From Streptomyces blattellae (GTDB lineage Bacteria; Actinomycetota; Actinomycetes; Streptomycetales; Streptomycetaceae), in contig NZ_WJBG01000127.1 of assembly GCF_009709555.1 (NCBI RefSeq), forward strand, positions 124,001 to 188,000: DNA of 64,000 bases, given 5' to 3'. Each line of letters starts with the position of its first letter. The stretch's first letter is position 1. Below are positions 17,325 to 26,852 of the stretch, piece by piece. The notes beneath the pieces are model-generated. The model was not told the origin of the DNA. It worked only from the letters and a program-made list of their open reading frames with translations, and did no database searches. Position numbers and translations under genes: made by a program.

Positions 17325-17468
17325 AGGGCCTGCTCTGAGTCGACCGCCTGCGCCCCGACGCCCCGCCTGCGCCCCGACGCCCGGCACGCGCCCTCGAACC
17401 GTGCTTCGCAAGGCTCGGGCGGGAGGTACCCCACTCAGCGGCGCGGGGCCGTATTCAGAACAGGCCCT
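17325..17468. mobile_element. MITE-like element or IS relic, copy A
   Basis: About 144 bp bounded by imperfect terminal inverted repeats: AGGGCCTGCTCTGAGT on the left and, reading inward from the right, AGGGCCTGTTCTGAAT (14 of 16 match). The interior contains a 19-bp tandem duplication (17346-17364 and 17365-17383, GCCTGCGCCCCGACGCCC core). It is related to the element at 44891-45017 in both ends and interior. There is no transposase frame, so it would be non-autonomous or a remnant. It lies in the upstream region of the ABC-F gene. Confidence 0.65.
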
Positions 17469-17497
17469 CGTGGCCGTGAGCCACGGATCGCGCCGGG

Positions 17498-18520
17498 TCA
17501 TCCGTGCGCCATCGCCTCCACCAGGACGCTTCCCGATGTCCGCGCCACCACGAAGGACTCCCCCTTCACCGCCTTCGCGTCCAGGGCGATGCGATGCCGG
17601 CCGGCTTCCAGGATTCCGTCGAAGACCTCCTGAGCATGGGTGCGGTAGAGGCGGTCGAGGCGGTACGCGGTGAGCTGGACCCGGCAGGGCGAGGTGACCT
17701 CGATGCCCGCCTCGCCGTCGGCGGCGACCAGCCGGGTCAGTCGGCGCCGGTCGGCCGGGCTGCGGTCCAGGGCGTGCTCGATCTGGGCGACGAGCAGCGG
17801 CACGATCGGGGCGAGTCCGTCGACGTAGGCGACGTCGACACCGGCGCGTTCGAAGGCGGCGCGTACAGCGGCGCGTTCCTGCTGGGTGACCGCGCGGCCG
17901 AAGGCGACGGCGCCGTAGCCGCGCAGTTCGTCGGCGGGGACGTCGGTCGCGTCCCGGGTGATGTCGGCGCCGATGCCGATGGTGCGCAGCGCGGCGGCGA
18001 GCTTGGCCAGCAGGGCGACGCGGGCTCCGATGAGCAGGACGCGGCGGCGGGCGCTCCCGGAGCCGTCCAGCAGTGAGCGCAGCGCCGCCCGGTACTCGGC
18101 TCCGGCGAAGGTGAACGGCCCTATGCCGTGGTAGCCGTTGAGGTCCAGGTCGGCGTACTCCTCGGTCTGCCAGGCGAAGTCGCGCCAGATGTAGTCGTCC
18201 CCTTCCTCCTCGATGACCGCGGTGACCGCCCCGCACCCCAGGTCTTCGCATTCGGGGCAGCCGTAGATGACGTACCGGCCGCCGGGCAGGGGTGCGTCGG
18301 TCTCCAGCAGGAGGCTGCGGACCTGGGCGGTGAAGATCGCGGGTGGGACGTCCGAGGCGAGTGGGGAGACGGCGTCGAGGTCGGAGAGCTGGAACAGCAG
18401 CGGACGGTCGTTGACGATGAAGTCCAGGAAATCCCGGTGTACTTGGTAGTCACCGTTGGCGAGGACTCCACCGGCACGCATCGCCGGTGCCAGGCCGAAG
18501 GTCGCATACTCGGCAGACAT
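17498..18520 (-). CDS. Conserved hypothetical protein with a Cys-rich motif
   Basis: 340 aa, soluble, no signal peptide. Residues 80-110 carry a GCPECEDLGCGA motif (C-x2-C-x4-C) that could bind a metal. A middle segment at about 160-230 looks Rossmann-like (RRVLLIGARVALLAKLAAAL, then YGAVAFGRAV). Similar actinomycete proteins are sometimes labelled oxidoreductases, but I see no catalytic signature and leave the function open. ATG 18520 (MSAEYATFG) was chosen from the extent of the coding pattern; the ribosome site is weak. It is divergent from the oxidase gene at 18587 across 66 bp. Confidence 0.75.
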   Translation of the reverse strand: MSAEYATFGLAPAMRAGGVLANGDYQVHRDFLDFIVNDRPLLFQLSDLDAVSPLASDVPPAIFTAQVRSLLLETDAPLPGGRYVIYGCPECEDLGCGAVTAVIEEEGDDYIWRDFAWQTEEYADLDLNGYHGIGPFTFAGAEYRAALRSLLDGSGSARRRVLLIGARVALLAKLAAALRTIGIGADITRDATDVPADELRGYGAVAFGRAVTQQERAAVRAAFERAGVDVAYVDGLAPIVPLLVAQIEHALDRSPADRRRLTRLVAADGEAGIEVTSPCRVQLTAYRLDRLYRTHAQEVFDGILEAGRHRIALDAKAVKGESFVVARTSGSVLVEAMAHG

Positions 18521-18586
18521 GCTGTGAGTATCCCCAGGAGCGCTGCACTCTGAGCACGGCATGACACATTCCGCTACCGTCCCCGC

Positions 18587-19540
18587 GTGAGCAGTGAGCC
18601 GGACGACGAGATCATCGTGGTCGGCGGCGGGGTCATCGGGCTGACCACGGCCGTCGTCCTCGCCGAGCGAGGCCGCCGGGTGCGGGTGTGGACGCGGGAT
18701 CCCGTGGAGCGGACCACCTCGGCGGTCGCGGGCGCGCTGTGGTGGCCGTACCGGATCGAGCCGGTCGCGCGGGCGCGCGGGTGGACGCTGCGATCGCTCG
18801 ATGTGTACGAGGAGTTGGCGGGGCGGCCCGAGACGACCGGCGTACGCATGGTCGAAGGGGTACTGGGTGAGGCCGGTCTGGACGAGGCGGCCTGGGCCAC
18901 CGAGCGGCTGCCTGGGCTGCGTCCGGCGACCGCCGGGGAGTACCCGGGCGCGGGGTTGTGGGCGCGGCTGCCGCTGATCGACATGGCGGTCCATCTGCCG
19001 TGGCTGCGCGGGCGGTTCCTCGGGGCGGGCGGCGTGATCGAGGTCCGCGCGGTGTCCGCCTTCACGGAGGTCGACGCGCCGGTCGTGGTCAACTGCACCG
19101 GGCTGGGGGCGCGCGAGCTGGTGCCGGATGCGTCCGTACGCCCTGTGAGCGGGCAGTTGGTCGTCGTGGAGAACCCCGGGATCCGCACCTGGCTGGTCTC
19201 CACCGACGCCGACGGGGCGATGGCGTACTTCTTTCCGCAGCCCGGCCGGCTGCTGCTGGGCGGCACGGCGGACGAGGACGACTTCTCGACCGAGCCTGAT
19301 CCGGCCGTGGCGGAGGCGATCGTACGGCGGTGTGCCGCGCTGCGGCCGGAGATCGGCGCGGCGCGGGTGCTGGACCATCGGGTGGGGCTGCGGCCCGCGC
19401 GGGACAGGGTCCGGCTGGAGCGTGAACCGCTGCCGGACGGGCGGCTGTTGGTGCACAACTACGGCCATGGCGGTGCGGGTGTCACCGTGGCCTGGGGCTG
19501 CGCGCACGAGGCGGCCGGGGCCGTCAGCGAGCGGCGGTGA
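18587..19540 (+). CDS. FAD-dependent oxidoreductase, D-amino-acid oxidase type
   Basis: 317 aa. The N-terminal FAD-binding VVGGGVIGLTTAVVLAERG is at residues 11-29. The C-terminal HNYGHGGAGVTVAWG motif is characteristic of D-amino acid oxidases, and the preceding GLRPARDRVRLE contains the arginine that usually binds the substrate carboxylate. It would oxidise D-amino acids to keto acids with release of H2O2 and ammonia. The GTG at 18587 is the best start. The 3' end overlaps, by 17 bp, the relic of a transporter gene on the other strand. Confidence 0.9.
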   Translation: MSSEPDDEIIVVGGGVIGLTTAVVLAERGRRVRVWTRDPVERTTSAVAGALWWPYRIEPVARARGWTLRSLDVYEELAGRPETTGVRMVEGVLGEAGLDEAAWATERLPGLRPATAGEYPGAGLWARLPLIDMAVHLPWLRGRFLGAGGVIEVRAVSAFTEVDAPVVVNCTGLGARELVPDASVRPVSGQLVVVENPGIRTWLVSTDADGAMAYFFPQPGRLLLGGTADEDDFSTEPDPAVAEAIVRRCAALRPEIGAARVLDHRVGLRPARDRVRLEREPLPDGRLLVHNYGHGGAGVTVAWGCAHEAAGAVSERR

Positions 19541-19672
19541 CCTGCTCCTGCCCCGCACGTGGGCCGGTGCCGCGCACGACGGCCACCGCCGTGAGGGCTA
19601 CTGCCAGTCCGACGGCGGTCTGCACGGTGAACGGCTCACCGAACATGACGGCACCCCATACGGCCGTGAGGG
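19524..19672 (-). pseudogene. C-terminal stub of an EamA/DMT-family transporter
   Basis: About 48 codons encode LTAVWGAVMFGEPFTVQTAV and a following hydrophobic helix, then a short hydrophilic tail and a TGA. This is the last helix pair of an EamA-type drug/metabolite transporter (the GE-P motif before the final helix is typical). Everything N-terminal is missing; upstream of about 19672 the sequence is the opposite-strand TetR remnant. It cannot make a functional transporter. Confidence 0.65.
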
Positions 19673-20028
19673 AGTGGCTGGACCGCGTGGAGCCGGGATC
19701 CGCGGACCGCGTGCTCACGGTGTTCGACGCGTCCCGGTCCTGGATGACCGAGCACAGCCGGAAGGGGTGCGGCATGGTCAACGCGCACGCCGAGATCAGC
19801 GATCCCGCCCACCCGGCCTACTCGATCATCACCGGGCAGAAGCAGTGGATGCTGGAACTCTTCACCGATCTGGTCCGTGAAGTCGCGCCCGGCCGGGCCG
19901 ACCGGCTGGCCCCCGCCCTGATGCTGCTCCACGAGGGCTCGCTGGTCGCCCACGGCCTGCGCGTCTTCCCCGACCCGATCGGCCGGGCCCGCGACGAGGC
20001 GGGTGAACTCCTCGGTGCTCAGCGGTAG
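19669..20028 (+). pseudogene. C-terminal ligand-domain stub of a TetR-family regulator
   Basis: About 119 codons from VREWLDRVEPGSADRVL through RKGCGMVNAHAEISD to the stop match the ligand-binding half of TetR-family repressors. The N-terminal helix-turn-helix (some 60-70 residues) is absent; in its place the DNA is the C-terminal end of the opposite-strand EamA gene. An ATG at 19645 could start a short product, but without the DNA-binding domain. It converges on the BCCT transporter gene with a 10-bp overlap. Confidence 0.68.
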
Positions 20029-21731
20029 TCGTGCCCCAGGGGATCGCCCTCCGTCTCCGTGCCGGGGCCCGGTCCGATCGTGAGACCGAACTCGCCGTCG
20101 TACTTCTGGTGGCCCTCGATCACGGCGCGTTCCACGGCCTCGGCGCCCATCGCGCCGCGCACGATGACGGGGTCCTTGCGCAGGTCGCGCATGAGGGAGA
20201 CGCACATGCCGATCATCACCAGGACGAAGGGCGCGGCGGCCAGGATCGTGAGGTTCTGCAGGCCGGTGAGCGCATCGCCCTGTCCGCTGCCGACGAGCAG
20301 CATGATGGCGGCGACGGCTCCGGTCACCACACCCCAGAACACGACGACGAAGCGGCCGGGTTCGAGGGCTCCCTTCTGGGAGAGCGTGCCCATCACGATG
20401 GACGCGGCGTCGGCTCCCGAGACGAAGAAGATGCCGACCAGGATCATCACCAGCAGGCTGGTGACGGTGGCGATGGGGAACTCCTGGAGGACGCCGAAGA
20501 GTTGTCCCTCGGGGGTGGACTCCGTGCCGAGCGCGCCGCCCTCCTGAAGCTTCATCGCCGAACCGCCGAAGACCGCGAACCACACGAGGCTGACGGTGCT
20601 GGGCACGAGGATCACGCCGCCGACGAACTGCCGGATGGTGCGGCCCCGGCTGATACGCGCGATGAACATGCCGACGAACGGCGTCCAGGAGATCCACCAC
20701 GCCCAGTAGAAGACGGTCCAGCTGCCGAGCCAGTCCGCGACCCCCTCACCGGAGCTGGCCTCGGTGCGGCCCGCGAGCTGCGGCAGGTCTCCGAGGTAGG
20801 AGAAGACGGAGGTGGGCAGCAGGTCGAGCACGATGATGGTGGGGCCCGCGACGAACACGAACACGGCGAGGATCAGGGCGAGCACCATGTTGATGTTGGA
20901 CAGCCACTGGATGCCCCGCTCGACGCCGGAGACCGCCGAGGCGACGAAGGCCAGGGTCAGTACGGCGATGACGGCGACGAGCAGTCCGGTGCTCACGTCG
21001 TCCAGCCAGTCCAGTTCCTCGAAGCCGGAGCCGATCTGGAGCGCGCCGAGACCCAGCGAGGCGGCGGAGCCGAAGACGGTGGCGATGATCGCGAGGATGT
21101 CGATCACCCGGCCTGCGGTGCCGTTCGCGTGCTTCTCCCCGATGAGCGGGGTGAAGACCGCGCTGATGGTCTGGCGCCGGCGTTTGCGGAAGGTGCTGTA
21201 GGCGATGGCGAGACCGACCACCGCGTAGATCGCCCAGGGGTGCAGGGTCCAGTGGAACAGGGTCGTGGCCATCGCCGTCTCCATGCGTGACGCGGAGTCG
21301 GCGGGGTCGGTGCCCGGAGGCGGTGTCGTGTAGTGGGAGAGCGGCTCGCTCACGCCGTAGAACATCAGGCCGATGCCCATGCCGGCGCTGAACATCATCG
21401 CGACCCAGGACACGGTGCGGAACTCGGGCTCCTCGCCCTCGGCGCCGAGATGGATACGGCCGTAGCGGCTCATCGCGAGCCACAGCGCGAAGACCACGAA
21501 GGCCGAGGCAGCCAGTATGAAGGCCCAACCACCGTTGTGGATCAGGCCGTTGAGCATATCGGTGGAGGCACTCTCCAGCGAGTCCGTCGCCACCGAGCCC
21601 CAGATCACGAAGGCCACGGTGATGACGGCGGTGACGCCGAACACGACTCGGTCCGTGTCGTGGCCCGGGCGGCCGGAAACGTCGGAGGGACCTTCCCGAC
21701 CGCCTCCCCTCTTTTTCAGGTCGTCTGTCAT
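20019..21731 (-). CDS. BCCT-family betaine/choline/carnitine transporter
   Basis: 570 aa with 12 membrane helices. The family signature FYWAWWISWTPFVG and following ARISRGRTIRQF are present at about residue 330. The SAGMGIGLMFYGVSEP stretch (about 130) carries the Gly-Met-Gly-Ile-Gly motif seen in sodium-coupled betaine carriers. A charged C-terminal tail of about 60 residues may respond to osmotic stress as in BetP, which is inference. It imports quaternary-ammonium compatible solutes. ATG 21731 (MTDDLKKRG) has GGGAAGG 8 nt upstream and is preferred over an upstream frame extension. Confidence 0.93.
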   Translation of the reverse strand: MTDDLKKRGGGREGPSDVSGRPGHDTDRVVFGVTAVITVAFVIWGSVATDSLESASTDMLNGLIHNGGWAFILAASAFVVFALWLAMSRYGRIHLGAEGEEPEFRTVSWVAMMFSAGMGIGLMFYGVSEPLSHYTTPPPGTDPADSASRMETAMATTLFHWTLHPWAIYAVVGLAIAYSTFRKRRRQTISAVFTPLIGEKHANGTAGRVIDILAIIATVFGSAASLGLGALQIGSGFEELDWLDDVSTGLLVAVIAVLTLAFVASAVSGVERGIQWLSNINMVLALILAVFVFVAGPTIIVLDLLPTSVFSYLGDLPQLAGRTEASSGEGVADWLGSWTVFYWAWWISWTPFVGMFIARISRGRTIRQFVGGVILVPSTVSLVWFAVFGGSAMKLQEGGALGTESTPEGQLFGVLQEFPIATVTSLLVMILVGIFFVSGADAASIVMGTLSQKGALEPGRFVVVFWGVVTGAVAAIMLLVGSGQGDALTGLQNLTILAAAPFVLVMIGMCVSLMRDLRKDPVIVRGAMGAEAVERAVIEGHQKYDGEFGLTIGPGPGTETEGDPLGHDYR

Positions 21732-21819
21732 CTGCGGCACCTTCCCTGAGAACCGGTGAGTACGCCTGTTCACCGTTGTGCCTCACGACCTACCACAGGT
21801 GCCGTCGATCTCGGCCGTC

Positions 21820-23073
21820 TCAGCAGTCGGTGTCGGGCTCACCCGCCGTGAGGTGGTACGGCGCGCGTGCGTCGAGCAGCAGCGGGACGAGGGCTCGCAG
21901 GGACTGGCGGAGCGGGACGTAGGTGCCCTGCGTCTTCACTCCGTGCAGGGCGAGTTCGTCCTTGAACTCCGTGTACTGGTCTTGGGTGAGCCGGTAGCCG
22001 CAGGGCGGGTCCTGGATCACCTCGGCCGGTTCGGGCGGGTCGTTGTCGGCGCCGCCGACGTACACGGGGCCCGTGTCGGCGTACCCCTCGATGCGCGCGC
22101 CGCCGGTCGCGATCCCGATCCGCGCGCGACGCTCGTCCGTGTACCCGAACAAGCCCTCCAGCGCGGCGAGTTGGGAGCTGACCCGGCGCCGCTTGTTCAA
22201 CGCCTCGTCCGCCTTCTCGGCGTCGGTGAGGGGGTCGGTACGGCTCTCGATGAGCAGGCCGATCGAGTGCTTGACGCCGGACATGTTCCGCAGGATGCGT
22301 TCCTGCCCGTCGCCGGCGACCTGCCTGATCGGGTCACCGGTGACGGGGTCGGTCCAGATGCCGTAGGTGCCGGTCGTGTACCCGGCGTTCCGTGCGGCGG
22401 GGCGGACGTACGCCTGGGAGAGGGTCTCGGCCTCGTCGTGGACGGCGGTGGCGGTGTTGAGGTTGCGGGGCCAGAGGTCGAAGAGGTCCTTGTCGTAGTA
22501 CGGCGGTGTGGCGCCGTACTCGTGCAAGTCGTAGACGAGGTCGGGGCGTTGGTCGCGGATGACCGCGGCGAGGGTGCGTGCCTCGGCCGTCTGCAGGGCG
22601 AGGTGGTCGCGGTTGATGTCGACGCCGTCGCTGTTGCCGCGGGTGTCGGCGGCCCGGCCGTCGGGGTTGGCGGTGGGCACGACGAGCACGGTGGTGCGGT
22701 CCAGGAAGCGGCGGGTCCGGTGGTCGGTCGCCGCCGCGAGGTCTCGTACGGTGCTCAGACAGGCCTCGCGGCCGGACGGTTCGTCACCGTGCTGGCTGCA
22801 GATGAGCAGGACCCTGGTGGGCGCGTCCGGTGCGCCGAGGCGGGCGAGCTGGAGGGGACGGCCCTGCTTCGTCGTACCGATGCGGCCGATCGACACGCGG
22901 TCGCTCGCCTTGTCGACGGCGGCCAGGAAGTCCTGCTCCTCCTGCTGGGTCGTCCAGCGGGCACCATTCGACTCCTCGAACCCGGTACGCGGCAGCGCCT
23001 CCACCGCCTGCGCCGGGACAGCCACCAGAGACGCGGCAAGCGCCGCCGTGCTGAGGATCAGTGCGCGGATCAA
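21820..23073 (-). CDS. Secreted M14-family zinc carboxypeptidase
   Basis: 417 aa. A signal peptide occupies residues 1-23 ([13 protein letters not shown]). Zinc ligands of the M14 fold are readable: QHGDEPSG (His and Glu) at about residue 93 and DLHEYG (His) at about 165; substrate-binding arginine and asparagine fit [10 protein letters not shown]. It should remove C-terminal residues from peptides outside the cell. TTG at 23073 overlaps the stop of the upstream peptidase gene as TTGA, and GGGAGG lies 6 nt upstream, so this unusual start is well supported. It forms a two-gene extracellular peptide-degradation operon with the gene at 23070. Confidence 0.9.
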   Translation of the reverse strand: MIRALILSTAALAASLVAVPAQAVEALPRTGFEESNGARWTTQQEEQDFLAAVDKASDRVSIGRIGTTKQGRPLQLARLGAPDAPTRVLLICSQHGDEPSGREACLSTVRDLAAATDHRTRRFLDRTTVLVVPTANPDGRAADTRGNSDGVDINRDHLALQTAEARTLAAVIRDQRPDLVYDLHEYGATPPYYDKDLFDLWPRNLNTATAVHDEAETLSQAYVRPAARNAGYTTGTYGIWTDPVTGDPIRQVAGDGQERILRNMSGVKHSIGLLIESRTDPLTDAEKADEALNKRRRVSSQLAALEGLFGYTDERRARIGIATGGARIEGYADTGPVYVGGADNDPPEPAEVIQDPPCGYRLTQDQYTEFKDELALHGVKTQGTYVPLRQSLRALVPLLLDARAPYHLTAGEPDTDC

Positions 23074-25067
23074 CTGCTGCCTCCCGGAATACGGTGGACG
23101 GTGCTCGGCGCCTGGACGCCGGCGAGGGGGGTGGGCGCCGGGGCGGCGGGCGGGGAACCCGCGGTGGCGCGGGTGAAGGACTTGGGGCCGCCGACCAGGG
23201 GCACGTGGGCCGAGGTGCGGGACAGGTCGAGGGTCAGGGTCGGCTTGGTCGACGGGGGGTCGATGAGGTTCTCGTCGGTGCCCGCGACGATCAGCGCCAG
23301 CCGGTGTCCGGCCGGGATCACATGGTCGGTCGCGCCCAGGTCGAGGGTGATGGTGTACGCCTTGCCCGGGGTGAGCGGGACGCCCGTGTCGACGGAGGCG
23401 TGGTTGCCGAGGTCGGCCCAGCCGCGGCTGACGATCGTGTAGTCGACGTCCGCCGTCCTCGCCTTCGTCTCCTTGAAGCAGGCGCTGTCGCCGGTGGTGC
23501 TCGCGCCCCAGCAGGTGCGGTCGGTGAGCGTGGCGATGCCCTCGCCGCTCGCCGCGTAGTCACGGATGGTGTCGGGCCCGAGGTCCACGAGGACGGCGGA
23601 GAGGTGGGCCGTCGAAGTGGTCGGGGTCGCGGTGACGGTCACCTCGGAGGAGCCGGACAGGCGCAGGTCGCTGGTGAGCGGCCGGGTGAGGAAGCCCGCC
23701 TTGTCGGGGGTCGGCGTGCCGATCCGCGCCGCCCAGTCGGTCTCACCGGTCCGGGGGTCGTCGGTGACGGTCTCGGTTCCGTAGGCCTTGGTCAGGCTCA
23801 GGGTGCCGACGCCGGGCCGGGTTCCGGACGCCGGGCGCAGGGTGGTGGTCCGGGTGCCGCCGGCCGGCCAGGTGTCCGAGGTGACCCACTGGTCGGGGCG
23901 GCGTTCGATGTCGGCCATGGGCTCGTCGTCGATTCCGTTGTCGTAGCCGAGGAGTTCGTGGTCGAACCAGCGGTGCAGGGTGTCGACCCAGTCGGCGCGG
24001 CGGAAGTCGAAGGGGTCGACGTGGCCGGTCTGGGAGAGCCAGATCTTGCGCTCGACGCCGTTCTCCGCGAGGGCGTCCCACCACGGACCGACGTGCTGCA
24101 TACGGACGTTGAGGTCCTGCATGCCGTGGATCAGGAAGACGCTCGCCTTCACGTTCGACGCGTCCTGGATGTAGTCGCGCTCGGCCCACAGCGGTGTCCG
24201 GTCGCCGGTGCGCGGGGCGCCGTCGACAAGCCGCTGCTGGACGGCGGCGCAGTTCGCGCGGGCGTCGGGACTTTCGACGGCGTTGGCCAGCCGGTCGGGG
24301 CCGGAGTCGTAGAGCGGGGCACCCTTGGCGAAGTAGTAGTCGTACCAGGTGGAGATGGCGCTGATCGGGACGATGGTCTCCAGGCCCTCCACCCCGGTCG
24401 CGGCCACGCCGCCCGCGATCGTGCCGTCCCAGCTCTTGCCGATCATCCCCGTCTTACCGTTGGTCCAGGTGGCCTTGGCGCGGGTCGTGCCGGTGCGGGT
24501 GGTGTACGCGGTGGTCCGGCCGTTCAGCCAGTCGACCACGGCCTTCGCGGACTGGATGTCGGATCGGCCGCCGATGTCCACGCAGCCGTCGGAGCGGTTC
24601 GTGCCGGCGAGGTCGACACCGACGAAGGCGTAGCCGCGCGGCACGAAGTAGTTGTCGTAGAAGAGCGGCATCTGGACGACGTCGCCGTCCGCGTCGTAGG
24701 TCTTCAGCTGGCTCTCGTTGCCGCGTCCGCAGCAGGAGTAGTAAGGGCTGGCGTCCATGATGACCGGGATCTTCCGGCCCTGCTGGGCGGGTTCGCGCGG
24801 GCGGACGATGTCGACGGCGACGCGGTCCGACCTTCCGTCGCCGTCGCCGTCGAGTCCGGTGTCCACCCATACGGCCTCGCGGACGGCGTTCCCGTACGAG
24901 TACACCGGCCTGCTCTCACGCGGGGCGCCGTGGGCCGCGGCCGGGGTGAGGAGCGCGGCCAGCAAGCCGGCGACGGCGGTCGCCGCGAGCGGTCTCCAGG
25001 TCGTGAAGCGCACAAGCGGTCTCCAGGTCATGAAGCGCATGTGTATCGGCATGCGCGGACGGTACAT
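23070..25067 (-). CDS. Secreted Xaa-Pro dipeptidyl-peptidase (S15/CocE-type)
   Basis: 665 aa. After a signal region (residues 1-48, [21 protein letters not shown]), the alpha/beta-hydrolase domain has the nucleophile in GKSWDGT at about residue 230 and the catalytic His in QTGHVDP at about 355; the acidic residue fits [10 protein letters not shown]-terminal jelly-roll domain (about 440-620) is typical of the S15 family. It would release X-Pro dipeptides from exported proteins. ATG 25067 has GGGAG 7 nt upstream. The N-terminal [18 protein letters not shown] doubling comes from a 27-bp tandem duplication. It is translationally coupled to the M14 peptidase. Confidence 0.92.
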   Translation of the reverse strand: MYRPRMPIHMRFMTWRPLVRFTTWRPLAATAVAGLLAALLTPAAAHGAPRESRPVYSYGNAVREAVWVDTGLDGDGDGRSDRVAVDIVRPREPAQQGRKIPVIMDASPYYSCCGRGNESQLKTYDADGDVVQMPLFYDNYFVPRGYAFVGVDLAGTNRSDGCVDIGGRSDIQSAKAVVDWLNGRTTAYTTRTGTTRAKATWTNGKTGMIGKSWDGTIAGGVAATGVEGLETIVPISAISTWYDYYFAKGAPLYDSGPDRLANAVESPDARANCAAVQQRLVDGAPRTGDRTPLWAERDYIQDASNVKASVFLIHGMQDLNVRMQHVGPWWDALAENGVERKIWLSQTGHVDPFDFRRADWVDTLHRWFDHELLGYDNGIDDEPMADIERRPDQWVTSDTWPAGGTRTTTLRPASGTRPGVGTLSLTKAYGTETVTDDPRTGETDWAARIGTPTPDKAGFLTRPLTSDLRLSGSSEVTVTATPTTSTAHLSAVLVDLGPDTIRDYAASGEGIATLTDRTCWGASTTGDSACFKETKARTADVDYTIVSRGWADLGNHASVDTGVPLTPGKAYTITLDLGATDHVIPAGHRLALIVAGTDENLIDPPSTKPTLTLDLSRTSAHVPLVGGPKSFTRATAGSPPAAPAPTPLAGVQAPSTVHRIPGGSS
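24988..25041. repeat. 27-bp tandem duplication inside the S15 peptidase signal region
   Basis: Two adjacent 27-bp units at 24988-25014 and 25015-25041 match at 25 of 27 positions and keep the reading frame. They duplicate nine codons (MRFMTWRPL and VRFTTWRPL) directly ahead of the hydrophobic signal core, adding arginines to the n-region. Confidence 0.8.
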
Positions 25068-25200
25068 CGGTCAACTCCCGTGCAGAAGAGGGCCATCCGG
25101 CGCGTGCGAGACGGTTGCGCCATTCGGCGCAGGACGGTCGCATGGGGGTCGCATGGGGGTCTCGTGCGGGTTGCGTGCGGGGTGCGCGCGGGTCGCGTGC

Positions 25201-25356
25201 CGCCGTTGACCCTTACTTCGCCGACGTCCGGCAGGACGTCCAGGTCGAACCGGGACAGGTCCTGCGCGGTGCGGGCCGCAGGGGCGCGGTGCCCGTCAGT
25301 TCGTCCGTGGCCGGCCGGTACGTCAGCCGCAGGCCGTAGAGGGAGACGTCGTATCC
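25201..25356 (-). pseudogene. N-terminal relic of an M1-family metallopeptidase
   Basis: From 25356 one frame reads GYDVSLYGLRLTYRPATDELTGTA, and after a frame change RTAQDLSRFDLDV followed by EVRVNG. This matches the start of the mature domain of secreted Streptomyces M1 aminopeptidases (GYDV-Y-L-L-Y-P-T-L-G-A-QDLSRFDLD). Only about 50 codons remain, with at least one frameshift and no zinc-binding domain. It lies directly upstream of the intact S15/M14 peptidase pair, on the same strand. Confidence 0.6.
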
Positions 25357-25429
25357 GCACGCTCGCGGCCGGCGCCGGATCGCCGACGCGTCGTGCGCGA
25401 CCACCGGCGAGCACGCGCTGGAGATGACG

Positions 25430-25883
25430 CCGAAGACGCCCCTGCCCCAGGGCACCTCGGTCACCGTCGTCAGCAGGCGTGCGGCGAGCAACGACCGCCC
25501 GCTCGACAGGGCCGCCCGCGACGTGTCGGTTGCCGAGGGCACGGCGCGGGAGAACCAGATCCACCTCGCGGGGAACGACCGGGGCGCGCGGACCCGCGGG
25601 CGCCCCGGAACGAGATCGGCGGGCCGAAGAGGCACGCGTACGGCAACGCGTCGGTCACCGGCTTCCGGGTGTACGCCGAACGGGTGTAGGGCAAGTCGCC
25701 GCGCTCTTCGGCACCCGGCTGTACCGGCCGTCCGAGCCGAGCGCCCTCGCGGCGCGGTCCGCGTCCATCACTCGGGAGGCGGTACGCGTGGTGCCGCCGA
25801 TGTCGTGGAAGAAGATCGCCGTGACGAACGGCGTGCACGGGCACACCGACGCGGCGCAGGACGCCCTGCGGCACCGGCACTGA
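25430..25883 (+). pseudogene. Decayed coding fragment(s) of unknown family
   Basis: Protein-like stretches occur in successive plus-strand frames: GTSVTVVSRRAASNDRPLDRA to NQIHLAGNDRG, then NEIGGPKRHAYGNASVTGFRV ending in TAG, then GTRLYRPSEPSALAARS to WKKIAVTNGVHGH. The frame switching suggests a frameshifted dead gene or several fragments. I do not recognise the family. Together with the M1 relic it fills the roughly 900-bp space between the peptidase operon and the arginase-like gene; no intact gene is seen there. Confidence 0.35.
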
Positions 25884-25970
25884 CGCGCTCCGCGCGCTCC
25901 CGCGGTTTACGGTGGGCCCACGCGCCGGACACGCGTGGGCCGGCCGGCGCCGCCTGACGAGGGAGTCGGA

Positions 25971-26852
25971 GTGCGGGACGTCGCGATCATCGAGGCACCG
26001 TCCGTGCTGGGGCTGCGGCCGACCGGCGTCGAGGAGCTGCCCCGGGCACTGCTCGACGCGGGTCTCGCCGACGGCCTCGGCGCGGTGCGTGCGGGCAGGG
26101 TCGAGCCGGGCCCGTACGTCCCTGAACGGGATCCGGAGACCGAGGTCCTCAATCCGGCCGGCATCGCCGACTACTCCGTACGGCTGGCCGACGCGGTGGG
26201 CGGAGTGCTGGACGAGGGCCGGTTCCCGGTGGTGCTGGGCGGCGACTGCAGCGTGCTGCTCGGCAATCTGCTCGCGCTGCGGCGGCGGGGGCGGCACGGG
26301 CTGCTGTTCCTCGACGGCCACACCGACTTCTATCAGCCGGCTGCGGAACCCGTCGGCGAGGTGGCCTCCATGGAGCTGGCCCTGGCCACCGGGCGCGGAC
26401 CCGCCGTCCTGGCCGATCTGGAGGGGCGGGGACCGCTGGTCCGGGACGCCGACACCGTCGCCCTCGGCTTCCGGGACCAGGCGGAGGCCTCCGTGTTCGG
26501 GATGCAGCCACTGCCTCAGGCGCTGCACGCGATGGACCTCGACGCGGTACGGGAGCTGGGCGCGGCCGAGGCGGCACGGCAGGCGGTGGACCTCCTCACG
26601 GGTGGCGGGTCCGCCGGGTACTGGCTGCATCTCGACGTCGATGTGCTGGACGACGCGGTCATGCCCGCCGTCGACTACCGGCTGGACGGCGGGCTGTCCT
26701 GGGAGGAACTGGAGACGGTGCTCGGCCTGGCCCTCTCCGGCCCGGCGGTCGGCTTCGACGTCGCGATCTTCAACCCACGCCTCGACCCCGAGGGGACCAT
26801 CGCGGCACGGCTCACCGAGTGTCTGCTGCGGGGGTTCGCGTCCCGGGGCTGA
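25971..26852 (+). CDS. Arginase/agmatinase-family ureohydrolase
   Basis: 293 aa. The three manganese-binding motifs are present with small changes: VVLGGDCSVL at about residue 87 (usual GGDHS with His replaced by Cys), FLDGHTDFY at about 115, and HLDVDVLDDAVMPAVD at about 220. The His-to-Cys change in the first motif occurs in some members but may affect the metal centre. It would hydrolyse a guanidino compound to urea plus an amine. GTG 25971 has GAGGGAG 5-6 nt upstream. The substrate is unknown. It converges with the atpF-like gene with 41 bp of overlap. Confidence 0.88.
   Translation: MRDVAIIEAPSVLGLRPTGVEELPRALLDAGLADGLGAVRAGRVEPGPYVPERDPETEVLNPAGIADYSVRLADAVGGVLDEGRFPVVLGGDCSVLLGNLLALRRRGRHGLLFLDGHTDFYQPAAEPVGEVASMELALATGRGPAVLADLEGRGPLVRDADTVALGFRDQAEASVFGMQPLPQALHAMDLDAVRELGAAEAARQAVDLLTGGGSAGYWLHLDVDVLDDAVMPAVDYRLDGGLSWEELETVLGLALSGPAVGFDVAIFNPRLDPEGTIAARLTECLLRGFASRG

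Noticed and set aside
7534-18520. Secondary-metabolite cluster suggested by idi, ABC-F and redox genes
   Set aside because: No terpene synthase, polyketide synthase, peptide synthetase or other scaffold enzyme is present; the genes are independently transcribed.
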